Shown piece after piece: positions 1-14,050 of a stretch of DNA of 64,000 nucleotides (its first letter is position 1; each line of letters begins with the position of its first letter). The stretch lies in the NCBI GenBank assembly GCA_944588485.1, contig OX155895.1, forward strand, positions 30,377,234 to 30,441,233. The letters run 5' to 3'. The stretch is from Phosphuga atrata (Eukaryota; Arthropoda; Insecta; Coleoptera; Silphidae). The translations under genes were made by a program, and so were the position numbers. Under the pieces are notes generated by a model. The model saw nothing but the letters and a program-made list of their open reading frames with translations, made no database searches and was not told the DNA's origin.

Positions 1-80
1 TTTTCAAATAAAATTAAATAATTTTCAAAAATAATACTAAATTATTTTTAAATAAAATTAAATTATTTTCTAATAAAATT
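1..80 (+). repeat. Tail of a P segment at the left edge
   Basis: The first 80 bases carry the ending of the P segment (TTTTCAAAAATAATACTAAA, then TTTTCTAATAAAATT). The same ending follows ACTGTCAAATAAAATTTA at about 17.2, 18.3, 41.2, 47.8, 50.9, 54.0, 56.8 and 61.4 kb. This places the left edge inside the same HOR system that dominates the right half. Confidence 0.75.
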
Positions 81-2674
81 AAATTATTTTCAAATAAAAT
101 TAAATTATTTTCAAAAATAAAATTAAATTATTTTCAAATAAAATTAAATTATTTTCAAATAAAATTAAATTATTTTCAAATAAAATTAAATTATTTTCAA
201 AAATAAAATTAAATTATTTTCAAAAATAAAATTAAATTATTTTCAAATAAGATTAAATTATTTTCAAATAAAATTAAATTATTTTCAAATAAAATTAAAT
301 TATTTTCAAAACCAAAATTAAATTATTTTCAAATAAAATTAAATTATTTTCAAATAAAATTAAATTATTTTCAAATAAAATTAAATTATTTTCAAATAAA
401 ATTAAATTATTGTCAAAAATAAAATAAAATTATTTTCAAATAAGATTAAATTATTTTCAAATAAATTAAATTATTTTCAAATAAATTTAAATTATTTTCA
501 AATAAAATTAAATTATTTTCAAATAAAATTAAATTATTTTCAAATAAAATTAAATTATTTTCAAATAAAATTAAATTATTTTTAAATAAAATTAAATTAT
601 TTTCAATAATAAAATTAAATTATGTTCAAATAAAATTATATTATTTTCAAATTTCAAATTGTTTTCAAATAAAATTAAATTATTTTTAAATAAAATTAAA
701 TTATTTTCTCATAAAATTAAATTATTTTCAAATAAAATTAAATTATTTTCAAATAAATATAAATTATTTTCAAATTTCAAATTGTTTTCAAATAATATTA
801 AATTATTTTCAAATTTCAAATTGTTTTCAAATAAAATTAAATTATTTTAAAATAAAATTATATTATTTTCAAATAAAATTAAAATATTTCCAAAAATAAA
901 ATAAAATTATTTTCAAATAAAATTAAATTATTTTCAAATAAAATTAAATTATTTTCAAATAAAATTAAATTATTTTCAAAAATAAAATTAAATTATTTTC
1001 AAATAGAATTAAATTATTTTCAAATAAAATTAAAATATTTTCAAATAAAATTAAATTATTTTCAAATTTCAAATTGTTTTCAAATAAAATGAAATTATTT
1101 TTAAATAAAATTAATTTATTTTCAAATTTCAAATTGTTTTCAAATAAAATGAAATTATTTTCAAATAAAATTAAATTATTTTCAAATAAAATTAAATTAT
1201 TTCCAAAAATAAAATTAAATTATTTTCAAATAAAATTAAATTATTTTCAAAAATAAAATTAAATTCTTTTCAAATAAGAATAAATTATTTTCAAATAAAA
1301 TTAAATTATTTTCAAATAAAATTAAATTATTTTCAAAAATAAAATTAAATTATTTTCAAATAAAATAAAATTATTTTCAAATAAAATTAAATTATTTTCA
1401 AATAAAATTAAATTATTGTCAAAAATAAAATTAAATTATTTTCAAATAAGATTAAATTATTTTCAAATAAAATTAAATTACTTTCAAATAAATTTAAATT
1501 ATTTTCAAATAAAATTAAATTATTTTCAAATAAAATTAAATTATTTTCAAATAAAATTAAATTATTTTCAAATAAAATTAAATTATTTTTAAATAAAATT
1601 AAATTATTTTCAATAATAAAATTAAATTATGTTCAAATAAAATTAAATTATTTTCAAATTTCAAATTGTTTTCAAATAAAATTAAATTATTTTTAAATAA
1701 AATTAAATTATTTTCAAATTTCAAATTGTTTTCAAATAAAATTAAATTATTTTCAAATAAAATTAAATTATTTTCAAATAAAATTAAATTATTTCCAAAA
1801 ATAAAATTAAATTATTTTCAAATAAGATTAAATTATTTTCAAATAAAATTAAATTATTTCCAAAAATAAAATTAAATTATTTTCAAATAAAATTAAATTA
1901 TTTTCAAAAATAAAATTAAATTATTTTCAAATAAAATTAAATTATTTTCAAATAAAATTAAATTATTGTCAAAAATAAAATTAAATTATTTTCAAATAAG
2001 ATTAAATTATTTTCAAATAAAATTAAATTATTTTCAAATAAAATTAAATTATTGTCAAAAATTAAATTAAATTATTTTCAAATAAGATTAAATTATTTTC
2101 AAATAAAATTAAATTATTTTCAAATAAAATTAAATTATTTTCAAATTTCAAATTGTTTTCAAATAAAATTGAATTATGTTCAAATAAAATTAAATTATTT
2201 TCAAATTTCAAATTGTTTTCAAATAAAATTAAATTATTTTTAAATAAAATTAAATTATTTTCAAATTTCAAATTGTTTTCAAATAAAATTAAATTATTTT
2301 CAAATAAAATTAAATTATTTTCAAATAAAATTAAATTATTTTCAAAAATAAAATTAAATTATTTTCAAATAAAATTAAATTATTTTCAAATAAAATTAAA
2401 TTATTTTTAAAAATAAAATTAAATTATTTTCAAATAAAATTAAATTATTTTCAAATAAAATTAAATTATTTTCAAATAAAATTAAATTATTTCCAAATTT
2501 CAAATTGTTTTCAAATAAAATGAAATTATTTTTAAATAAAATTAAATTATATTCAAATTTCAAATTGTTTTCAAATAAAATTAAATTATTTTCAAATAAA
2601 ATTAAATTATTTTCAAATAAAATTAAATTATTTCTAAAAATAAAATAAAATTATTTTCAAATAAAATTAAATTA

Positions 2675-3040
2675 TTTTCAAAAATAAAATTAAATTATTT
2701 TCAAATAAGATTAAATTATTTTCAAATAAAATTAAATTATTTTCAAATAAAATTAAATTATTGTCAAAAATAAAATTAAATTATTTTCAAATAAGATTAA
2801 ATTATTTTCAAATAAAATTAAATTATTTTCAAATAAAATTAAATTATTGTCAAAAATAAAATTAAATTATTTTCAAATAAGATTAAATTATTTTCAAATA
2901 AAATTAAATTATTTTCAAATAAAATTAAATTATTTTCAAATAAAATTAAATTATTGTCAAAAATAAAATTAAATTATTTTCAAATAAGATTAAATTATTT
3001 TCAAATTAAATTAAATTATTTTCAAATAAAATTAAATTAT
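2675..3040 (+). repeat. Local 86-bp tandem sub-repeat
   Basis: A four-unit cassette (one 23-bp gamma unit, one AAGATT-type 21-mer, two plain 21-mers; 23+21+21+21 = 86 bp) starts at 2675, 2761 and 2847. The next gamma is at 2954, 107 bp on, which is 86 plus one extra 21-mer. Spacing is exactly what unit-by-unit expansion predicts. Confidence 0.85.
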
Positions 3041-5479
3041 TTTCAAATAAAATTGAATTATTTTCAAATAAAATTAAATTATTTTCAAATAAAATTAAAT
3101 TATTTTCAAATAAAATTAAATTATTTTTAAATAAAATTAAATTATTTTCAATAATTAAATTAAACTATGTTCAAATAAAATTAAATTATTTTCAAATTTC
3201 AAATTGTTTTCAAATAAAATTAAATTATTTTTAAATAAAATTAAATTATTTTCAAAAATAAAATTAAATTATTTTCAAATAAGATCAAATTATTTTCAAA
3301 TAAAATTAAATTATTTTCAAATAAAATTAAATTGTTTTCAAAAATAAAATTAAATTATTTTCAAATAAAATTAAATTATTTTCAAATAAAATTAAATTAT
3401 TTCCAAAAATAAAATTAAATTATTTTCAAATAAAATTAAATTATTTTCAAAAATAAAATTAAATTATTTTCAAATAAGATTAAATTATTTTCAAATAAAA
3501 TTAAATTATTTTCAAATAAAATTAAATTATTTTCAAAAATAAAATTAAATTATTTTCAAATAAAATAAAATTATTTTCAAATAAAATTAAATTATTTTCA
3601 AATAAAATTAAATTATTGTCAAAAATAAAATTAAATTATTTTCAAATAAGATTAAATTATTTTCAAATAAAATTAAATTACTTTCAAATAAATTTAAATT
3701 ATTTTCAAATAAAATTAAATTATTTTCAAATAAAATTAAATTATTTTCAAATAAAATTAAATTATTTTCAAATAAAATTAAATTATTTTTAAATAAAATT
3801 AAATTATTTTCAAATAAAATTAAATTATTTTCAAATAAAATTAAATTATTTTCAAAAATAAAATTAAATTATTTTCAAATAAGATCAAATTATTTTCAAA
3901 TAAAATTAAATTATTTTCAAATAAAATTAAATTATTTTCAAAAATAAAATTAAATTATTTTCAAATAAAATTAAATTATTTTCAAATAAAATTAAAATAT
4001 TTTCAAATAAAATTAAATTATTTTCAAATTTCAAATTGTTTTCAAATAAAATGAAATTATTTTTAAATAAAATTAATTTATTTTCAAATTTCAAATTGTT
4101 TTCAAGTAAAATGAAATTATTTTCAAATAAAATTAAATTATTTTCAAATAAAATTAAATTATTTCCAAAAATAAAATTAAATTATTTTCAAATAAAATTA
4201 AATTATTTTCAAAAATAAAATTAAATTATTTTCAAATAAGATTAAATTATTTTAAAATAAAATTAAATTATTTTCAAATAAAATTAAATTATTTTCAAAA
4301 ATAAAATTAAGTTATTTTCAAATAAAATAAATTTTTTTTCAAATAAAATTAAATTATTTTCAAATAAAATTAAATTATTGTCAAAAATAAAATTAAATTA
4401 TTTTCAAATAAGATTAAATTATTTTCAAATAAAATTAAATTACTTTCAAATAAATTAAAATTATTTTCAAATAAAATTAAATTATTTTCAAATAAAATTA
4501 AATTATTTTCAAATAAAATTAAATTATTTTTAAATAAAATTAAATTATTTTCTCATAAAATTAAATTATTTTCAAATAAAATTAAATTATTTTCAAAAAA
4601 AATTAAATTATTTTCAAATTTCAAATTGTTTTCAAATAAAATTAAATTATTTTTAAATAAAATTAAATTATTTTCAAATTTCAAATTGTTTTCAAATAAA
4701 ATTAAATTATTTTCAAATAAAATTAAATTATTTTCAAATAAAATTAAATTATTTTTAAATAAAATTAAATTATTTTCAATAATTAAATTAAACTATGTTC
4801 AAATAAAATTAAATTATTTTCAAATTTCAAATTGTTTTCAAATAAAATTAAATTATTTTTAAATAAAATTAAATTATTTTCAAATTTCAAATTGTTTTCA
4901 AATAAAATTAAATTATTTTTAAATAAAATTAAATTATTTTCAAATAAAATTAAATTATTTCCAAAAATAAAATTAAATTATTTTCAAATAAAAGTAAATT
5001 ATTTTCAAATAAAATTAAATTATTTTCAAAAATTAAATTAAATTATTTTCAAATAAAATTAAATTATTTTCAAATAAAATTAAATTATTTTCAAATAAAA
5101 TTAAATTATTTTCAAATAAAATCAAATTATTTTCAAATAAAATTAAATTATTTTCAAAAATAAAATAAAATTATTTTCAAATAAAATTAAATTATTTTCA
5201 AATAAAATTAAATTATTTTCAAATAAAATTAAATTATTGTCAAAAATAAAATTAAATTATTTTCAAATAAGATTAAACTATTTTCAAATAAAATTAAAAT
5301 GTTTTCAAATAAAACTAAATTATTTTCAAATAAAACAAAATTATTTTCAAATTTCAAATTGTTTTCAAATAAAATTAAATTATTTTCAAATAAAATTAAA
5401 TTATTTTCAAATTTCAAATTGTTTTCAAATAAAATTAAATTATTTTCAAATAAAATTAAATTATTTTCAAATAAAATCA

Positions 5480-5900
5480 AATTATTTTCAAATAAAATAA
5501 AATTGTTTTAAAAAATAAAATAAAATTGTTTTCAAATAAAATTATATTATTTTCAAATAAAATTAAATTATTTTCAAATAAAATTAAATTATTTTCAAAT
5601 AAAATAAAATTATTTTCAAATAACATCAAATTATTTTCAAATAAAATAAAATTATTTTAAAAAATAAAATAAAATTGTTTTCAAATAAAATTAAATTATT
5701 TTCAAATAAAATTAAATTATTTTCAAATAAAATTAAATTATTTTCAAATAAAATTAAATTATTTTTAAATAGAATTAAATTATTTTCAAAAATAAAATTA
5801 AATTATTTTCAGATAAAATTAAATTATTTTCAATTAAAATTAAATTATTTTCAAATAAAATTAAATTATTTTCAAATAAAATAAAATTATTTTCAAATAA
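5480..5900 (+). repeat. W segment, left copy
   Basis: This stretch carries two copies of a diverged run, TTTAAAAAATAAAATAAAA followed by TTG, then five 21-mers and an AAATAGAATT unit. The same order recurs at about 26,040-26,440, offset about 20,543 bp. TTTAAAAAATAAAATAAAA itself also recurs near 35.7, 36.5, 46.7, 49.5, 55.3, 57.6 and 62.0 kb. It shows that the left domain shares ancestry with the right. Confidence 0.75.
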
Positions 5901-8195
5901 AATTAAATTATTTTCAAATAAAATTAAATTATTTTCAAATAAAATTGAATTATTTTTAAAAATAAAATTAAATTATTTTCAAATAAAATTAAATTATTTT
6001 TAAAAATAAAATAAAATTATTTTCAAATAAAATTAAATTATTTTCAAATAAAATTGAATTATTTTTAAAAATAAAATTAAATTATTTTCAAATAAAATTA
6101 AATTATTTTTAAAAATAAAATTAAATTATTTTCAAAAATAAAATTAAATTATTTTTAAATAAGATTAAATTATTTTCAAATAAAATTAAATTATTTTCAA
6201 ATAAAATTAAATTATTTTCAAAAATAAAATTAAATTATTTTCAAATAAAATAAAATTATTTTCAAATAAAATTAAATTATTTTCAAATAAAATTAAATTA
6301 TTGTCAAAAATAAAATTAAATTATTTTCAAATAAAATTAAATTATTTTCAAATAAAATTAAATTATTTTTAAATAAAGTTAAATTATTTTCAATAATAAA
6401 ATTAAATTATGTTCAAATAAAATTAAATTATTTTCAAATTTCAAATTGTTTTCAAATAAAATTAAATTATTTTTAAATAAAATTAAATTATTTTCAAATT
6501 TCAAATTGTTTTCAAATAAAATTAAATTATTTTCAAATAAAATTAAATTATTTTCAAAAAAAATTAAATTATTTCCAAAAATAAAATTAAATTATTTTCA
6601 AATAAAATTAAATTATTTTCAAATAAAATTAAATTATTTTCAAATAAAATTAAATTATTTTTAAAAATAAAATTAAATTATTTTCAAATAAAATTAAATT
6701 ATTTTCAAATAAAATTAAATTATTTTCAAATAAAATTAAATTATTTCCAAATTTCAAATTGTTTTCAAATAAAATGAAATTATTTTTAAATAAAATTAAA
6801 TTATTTTCAAATTTCAAATTGTTTTCAAATAAAATTAAATTATTTTCAAATAAAATTAAATTATTTTCAAATAAAATAAAATTATTTCCAAAAATAAAAT
6901 AAAATTATTTTCAAATAAAATTACTTTATTTTCAAAAATAAAATTAAATTATTTTCAAATAAGATTAAATTATTTTCAAATAAAATTAAATTATTTTCAA
7001 ATAAAATTAAATTATTGTCAAAAATAAAATTAAATTATTTTCAAATAAAATTAAATTATTTTCAAATAAAATTAAATTATTGTCAAAAATAAAATAAAAT
7101 TATTTTCAAATAAGATTAAATTATTTTCAAATAAAATTAAATTACTTTCAAATAAATTTAAATTATTTTCAAATAAAATTAAATTATTTTCAAATAAAAT
7201 TAAATTATTTTCAAATAAAATTAAATTATTTTCAAATAAAATTAAATTATTTTTAAATAAAATTAAATTATTTTCAATAATAAAATTAAATTATGTTCAA
7301 ATAAAATTAAATTATTTTCAAATTTCAAATTGTTTTCAAATAAAATTAAATTATTTTTAAATAAAATTAAATTATTTTCAAATTTCAAATTGTTTTCAAA
7401 TAAAATTAAATTATTTTCAAATAAAATTAAATTATTTTCAAATAAAATTAAATTATTTCCAAAAATAAAATTAAATTATTTTCAAATAAAATTAAATTAT
7501 TTTCAAATAAAATTAAATTATTTTCAAATAAAATTAAATTATTTTTAAAAATAAATTAAATTATTTTCAAATAAAATTAAATTATTTTCAAATAAAATTA
7601 AATTATTTTCAAATAAAATTAAATTATTTCCAAATTTCAAATTGTTTTCAAATAAAATGAAATTATTTTTAAATAAAATTAAATTATTTTCAAATTTCAA
7701 ATTGTTTTCAAATAAACTTAAATTATTTTCAAATAAAATTAAATTATTTTCAAATAAAATTAAATTATTTCCAAAAATAAAATAAAATTATTTTCAAATA
7801 AAATTAAATTATTTTCAAAAATAAAATTAAATTATTTTCAAATAAGATTAAATTATTTTCAAATAAAATTAAATTATTTTCAAATAAAATTAAATTATTG
7901 TCAAAAATAAAATTAAATTATTTTCAAATAAGATTAAATTATTTTCAAATAAAATTAAATTATTTTCAAATAAAATTAAATTATTTTCAAATAAAATTAA
8001 ATTATTGTCAAAAATAAAATTAAATTATTTTCAAATAAGATTAAATTATTTTCAAATAAAATTAAATTATTTTCAAATAAAATTAAATTATTTTCAAATA
8101 AAATTGAATTTTTTTCAAATAAAATTAAATTATTTTCAAATAAAATTAAATTATTTTCAAATAAAATTAAATTATTTTTAAATAAAATTAAATTA

Positions 8196-10334
8196 TTTTC
8201 AATAATTAAATTAAACTATGTTCAAATAAAATTAAATTATTTTCAAATTTCAAATTGTTTTCAAATAAAATAAAATTATTTTTAAATAAAATTAAATTAT
8301 TTTCAAATTTCAAATTGTTTTCAAATAAAATTAAATTATTTTTAAATAAAATTAAATTATTTTCAAATAAAATTAAATTATTTTCAAATAAAATTAAATT
8401 ATTGTCAAAAATAAAATTAAATTATTTTCAAATAAGATTAAATTATTTTCAAATAAAATTAAATTATTTTCAAATAAAATTAAATTATTTTCAAATAAAA
8501 TTGAATTATTTTCAAATAAAATTAAATTATTTTCAAATAAAATTAAATTATTTTTAATAATTAAATTAAACTATGTTCAAATAAAATTAAATTATTTTCA
8601 AATTTCAAATTGTTTTCAAATAAAATTAAATTATTTTTAAATAAAATTAAATTATTTTCAAATTTCAAATTGTTTTCAAATAAAATTAAATTATTTTTAA
8701 ATAAAATTAAATTATTTTCAAATAAAATTAAATTATTTCCAAAAATAAAATTAAATTATTTTCAAATAAAATTAAATTATTTTCAAATAAAATTAAATTA
8801 TTTTCAAAAATTAAATTAAATTATTTTCAAATAAAATTAAATTATTTTCAAATAAAATTAAATTATTTTCAAATAAAATTAAATTATTTTCAAATAAAAT
8901 TAAATTATTTTTAAATAAAATTAAATTATTTTCAATAATAAAATTAAATTATGTTCAAATAAAATTAAATTATTTTCAAATTTCAAATTGTTTTCAAATA
9001 AAATTAAATTGTTTTCAAATAAAATTAAATTATTTTTAAATAAAATTAAATTATTTTCAAATTTCAAATTGTTTTCAAATAAAATTAAATTATTTTCAAA
9101 AATAAAATTAAATTATTTTCAAATAAAATTAAATTATTTTCAAATAAAATTAAATTATTTTCAGATAAAATTAAATTATTTTCAAATTTAAAATTGTTTT
9201 CAAATAAAATGAAATTATTTTTAAATAAAATTAAATTATTTTCAAATTTCAAATTGTTTTCAAATAAAATTAAATTATTTTCAATTAAAATTAAATTATT
9301 TTCAAATAAAATTAAATTATTTCCAAAAATAAAATTAAATTATTTTCAATTAAAATTAAATTATTTTCAAAAATAAAATTAAATTATTTTCAAATAAGAT
9401 TAAATTATTTTAAAATAAAATTAAATTATTTTCAAATAAAATTAAATTATTTTCAAAAATAAAATTAAATTATTTTCAAATAAAATTAAATTATTTTCAA
9501 ATAAAATTAAATTATTTTCAAATAAAATTAAATTATTGTCAAAAATAAAATTAAATTATTTTCAAATAAGATTAAATTATTTTCAAATAAAATTAAATTA
9601 TTTTCAAATAAAATTAAATTATTTTCAAATAAAATTGAATTATTTTCAAATAAAATTAAATTATTTTCAAATAAAATTAAATTATTTTCAAAAAAAATTA
9701 AATTATTTTTAAATAAAATTAAATTATTTTCAAATAAAATTAAATTGTTTTCAAATTTCAAATTGTTTTCAAATAATATTAAATTATTTTCAAATAAAAT
9801 TAAATTATTTTTAAATAAAATTAAATTATTTTCAATAATAAAATTAAATTATGTTCAAATAAAATAAAATTATTTTCAAATTTCAAATTGTTTTCAAATA
9901 AAATTAAATTATTTTCAAATAAAATTAAATTATTTTTAAATAAAATTAAATTATTTTCAAATAAAATTAAATTGTTTTCAAATTTCAAATTGTTTTCAAA
10001 TAATATTAAATTATTTTCAAATAAAATTAAATTATTTTTAAATAAAATTAAATTATTTTCAAATAAAATTAAATTATTTCCAAAAATAAAATTAAATTAT
10101 TTTCAAATAAAATTAAATTATTTTCAAATAAAATTAAATTATTTTCAAAAATTAAATTAAATTATTTTCAAATAAAATTAAATTATTTTCAAATAAGATT
10201 AAATTATTTTAAAATAAAATTAAATTATTTTCAAATAAAATTAAATTATTTTCAAAAATAAAATTAAATTATTTTCAAATAAAATTAAATTATTTTCAAA
10301 TAAAATTAAATTATTTTTAAATAAAATTAAATTA
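8196..10334 (+). repeat. Higher-order repeat, copy 1 (2,139 bp)
   Basis: The unit opens with a distinctive delta variant (TTTTCAATAATTAAATTAAA followed by CTATG), has a second such delta at 8551, and continues through beta pairs, TTTCC and TTGTC 23-mers. Its text matches copy 2 base for base over long runs at a constant offset of 2,160 bp from about 8,550 to 9,480. Beyond that, copy 2 has one extra 86-bp cassette and the offset becomes 2,246. Confidence 0.85.
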
Positions 10335-12580
10335 TTTTCAATAATTAAATTAAACTATGTTCAAATAAAATTAAATTATTTTTAAATTTCAAATTGTTTT
10401 CAAATAAAATTAAATTATTTTTAAATAAAATTAAATTATTTGCAAATTTCAAATTGTTTTCAAATAAAATTAAATTATTTTTAAATAAAATTAAATTATT
10501 TTCAAATAAAATTAAATTATTTTCAAATAAAATTAAATTATTGTCAAAAATAAAATTAAATTATTTTCAAATAAGATTAAATTATTTTCAAATAAAATTA
10601 AATTATTTTCAAATAAAATTAAATTATTTTCAAATAAAATTGAATTATTTTCAAATAAAATTAAATTATTTTTAAATAAAATTAAATTATTTTTAAATAA
10701 AATTAAATTATTTTCAATAATTAAATTAAACTATGTTCAAATAAAATTAAATTATTTTCAAATTTCAAATTGTTTTCAAATAAAATTAAATTATTTTTAA
10801 ATAAAATTAAATTATTTTCAAATTTCAAATTGTTTTCAAATAAAATTAAATTATTTTTAAATAAAATTAAATTATTTTCAAATAAAATTAAATTATTTCC
10901 AAAAATAAAATTAAATTATTTTCAAATAAAATTAAATTATTTTCAAATAAAATTAAATTATTTTCAAAAATTAAATTAAATTATTTTCAAATAAAATTAA
11001 ATTATTTTCAAATAAAATTAAATTATTTTCAAATAAAATTAAATTATTTTCAAATAAAATTAAATTATTTTTAAATAAAATTAAATTATTTTCAATAATA
11101 AAATTAAATTATGTTCAAATAAAATTAAATTATTTTCAAATTTCAAATTGTTTTCAAATAAAATTAAATTGTTTTCAAATAAAATTAAATTATTTTTAAA
11201 TAAAATTAAATTATTTTCAAATTTCAAATTGTTTTCAAATAAAATTAAATTATTTTCAAAAATAAAATTAAATTATTTTCAAATAAAATTAAATTATTTT
11301 CAAATAAAATTAAATTATTTTCAAATAAAATTAAATTATTTTCAAATTTCAAATTGTTTTCAAATAAAATGAAATTATTTTTAAATAAAATTAAATTATT
11401 TTCAAATTTCAAATTGTTTTCAAATAAAATTAAATTATTTTCAATTAAAATTAAATTATTTTCAAATAAAATTAAATTATTTCCAAAAATAAAATTAAAT
11501 TATTTTCAAATAAAATTAAATTATTTTCAAAAATAAAATTAAATTATTTTCAAATAAGATTAAATTATTTTAAAATAAAATTAAATTATTTTCAAATAAA
11601 ATTAAATTATTTTCAAAAATAAAATTAAATTATTTTCAAATAAGATTAAATTATTTTAAAATAAAATTAAATTATTTTCAAATAAAATTAAATTATTTTC
11701 AAAAATAAAATTAAATTATTTTCAAATAAAATAAAATTATTTTCAAATAAAATTAAATTATTTTCAAATAAAATTAAATTATTGTCAAAAATAAAATTAA
11801 ATTATTTTCAAATAAGATTAAGGTATTTTCAAATAAAATTAAATTATTTTCAAATAAAATTAAATTATTTTCAAATAAAATTGAATTATTTTCAAATAAA
11901 ATTAAATTATTTTCAAATAAAATTAAATTATTTTCAAATAAAATTAAATTATTTTTAAATAAAATTAAATTATTTTCAAATAAAATTAAATTGTTTTCAA
12001 ATTTCAAATTGTTTTCAAATAATATTAAATTATTTTCAAATAAAATTAAATTATTTTTAAATAAAATTAAATTATTTTCAATAATAAAATTAAATTATGT
12101 TCAAATAAAATAAAATTATTTTCAAATTTCAAATTGTTTTCAAATAAAATTAAATTATTTTCAAATAAAATTAAATTATTTTTAAATAAAATTAAATTAT
12201 TTTCAAATAAAATTAAATTGTTTTCAAATTTCAAATTGTTTTCAAATAATATTAAATTATTTTCAAATAAAATTAAATTATTTTTAAATAAAATTAAATT
12301 ATTTTCAAATAAAATTAAATTATTTCCAAAAATAAAATTAAATTATTTTCAAATAAAATTAAATTATTTTCAAATAAAATTAAATTATTTTCAAAAATTA
12401 AATTAAATTATTTTCAAATAAAATTAAATTATTTTCAAATAAGATTAAATTATTTTAAAATAAAATTAAATTATTTTCAAATAAAATTAAATTATTTTCA
12501 AAAATAAAATTAAATTATTTTCAAATAAAATTAAATTATTTTCAAATAAAATTAAATTATTTTTAAATAAAATTAAATTA
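10335..12580 (+). repeat. Higher-order repeat, copy 2 (2,246 bp)
   Basis: Same order of unit variants as copy 1. The main difference is a duplicated 86-bp cassette (23+21+21+21, with the third unit beginning TTTTAAAATAAAA) at about 11,524-11,695. Against copy 1 the visible differences are otherwise isolated single bases, such as a T to C at about 11,344. This suggests recent unequal exchange. Confidence 0.85.
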
Positions 12581-14050
12581 TTTTCAATAATTAAATTAAA
12601 CTATGTTCAAATAAAATTAAATTATTTTCAAATTTCAAATTGTTTTCAAATAAAATTAAATTATTTTTAAATAAAATTAAATTATTTTCAAATAAAATTA
12701 AATTATTTCGAAAAATAAAATTAAATTATTTTCAAATAAAATTAAATTATTTTCAAATAAAATTAAATTATTTTCAAAAATTAAATTAAATTATTTTCAA
12801 ATAAAATAAAATTATTTTCAAATAAAATTAAATTATTTTCAAATAAAATTAAATTATTTTCAAATAAAATTAAATTATTTTTAAATAAAATTAAATTATT
12901 TTCAATAATAAAATTAAATTATGTTCAAATAAAATTAAATTATTTTCAAATTTCAAATTGTTTTCAAATAAAATTAAATTGTTTTCAAATAAAATTAAAT
13001 TATTTTTAAATAAAATTAAATTATTTTCAAATTTCAAATTGTTTTCAAATAAAATTAAATTATTTTCAAATAAAATTAAATTATTTTCAAATAAAATTAA
13101 ATTATTTTCAAATTTCAAATTGTTTTCAAATAAAATGAAATTATTTTTAAATAAAATTAAATTATTTTCAAATTTCAAATTGTTTTCAAATAAAATTAAA
13201 TTATTTTCAATTAAAATTAAATTATTTTCAAATAAAATTAAATTATTTCCAAAAATAAAATTAAATTATTTTCAAATAAAATTAAATTATTTTCAAAAAT
13301 AAAATAAATTATTTTCAAATAAGATTAAATTATTTTAAAATAAAATTAAATTATTTTCAAATAAAATTAAATTATTTTCAAAAATAAAATTAAATTATTT
13401 TCAAATAAAATTAAATTATTTTCAAATAAAATTAAATTATTTTCAAATAAAATTAAATTATTGTCAAAAATAAAATTAAATTATTTTCAAATAAGATTAA
13501 ATTATTTTCAAATAAAATTAAATTATTTTCAAATAAAATTAAATTATTTTCAAATAAAATTGAATTATTTTCAAATAAAATTAAATTATTTTCAAATAAA
13601 ATTAAATTATTTTCAAATAAAATTAAATTATTTTTAAATAAAATTAAATTATTTTCAAATAAAATTAAATTGTTTTCAAATTTCAAATTGTTTTCAAATA
13701 ATATTAAATTATTTTCAAATAAAATTAAATTATTTTTAAATAAAATTAAATTATTTTCAATAATAAAATTAAATTATGTTCAAATAAAATAAAATTATTT
13801 TCAAATTTCAAATTGTTTTCAAATAAAATTAAATTATTTTCAAATAAAATTAAATTATTTTCAAATAAAATTAAATTATTTCCAAAAATAAAATTAAATT
13901 ATTTTCAAATAAAATTAAATTATTTTCAAATAAAATTAAATTATTGTCAAAAATAAAATTAAATTATTTTCAAATAAGATTAAATTATTTTCAAATAAAA
14001 TTAAATTATTTTCAAATAAAATTAAATTATTTTTAAATAAAATTAAATTA
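12581..14050 (+). repeat. Higher-order repeat, copy 3 (1,470 bp, internally deleted)
   Basis: Starts at the same delta variant as copies 1, 2 and 4 but is about 0.7 kb shorter. After 12,700 it skips the segment containing the second CTATG delta. It carries an odd TTTCGAAAAATAAAA unit at about 12,707, one of the few CpG sites outside the Z segments. No gene seen. Confidence 0.75.

Larger units (their letters stand above)
81..8195 (+). repeat. Left domain: irregular 21/18/23-bp array
   Basis: No gene is seen. The recurring block is a 23-bp delta unit (TTTTCAATAAT...), a TGTTC unit, an 18-bp beta, two 21-bp units (the second starting TTTTT), a second beta, three 21-mers and a TTTCC 23-mer. It recurs near 1.6, 3.1, 4.8, 6.4 and 7.3 kb with variable numbers of 21-mers between. 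The diverged segments X, Z, S, G and M are absent, so this domain is simpler than the right half. Open stretches of 60-87 codons here are repeat-derived. Confidence 0.85.
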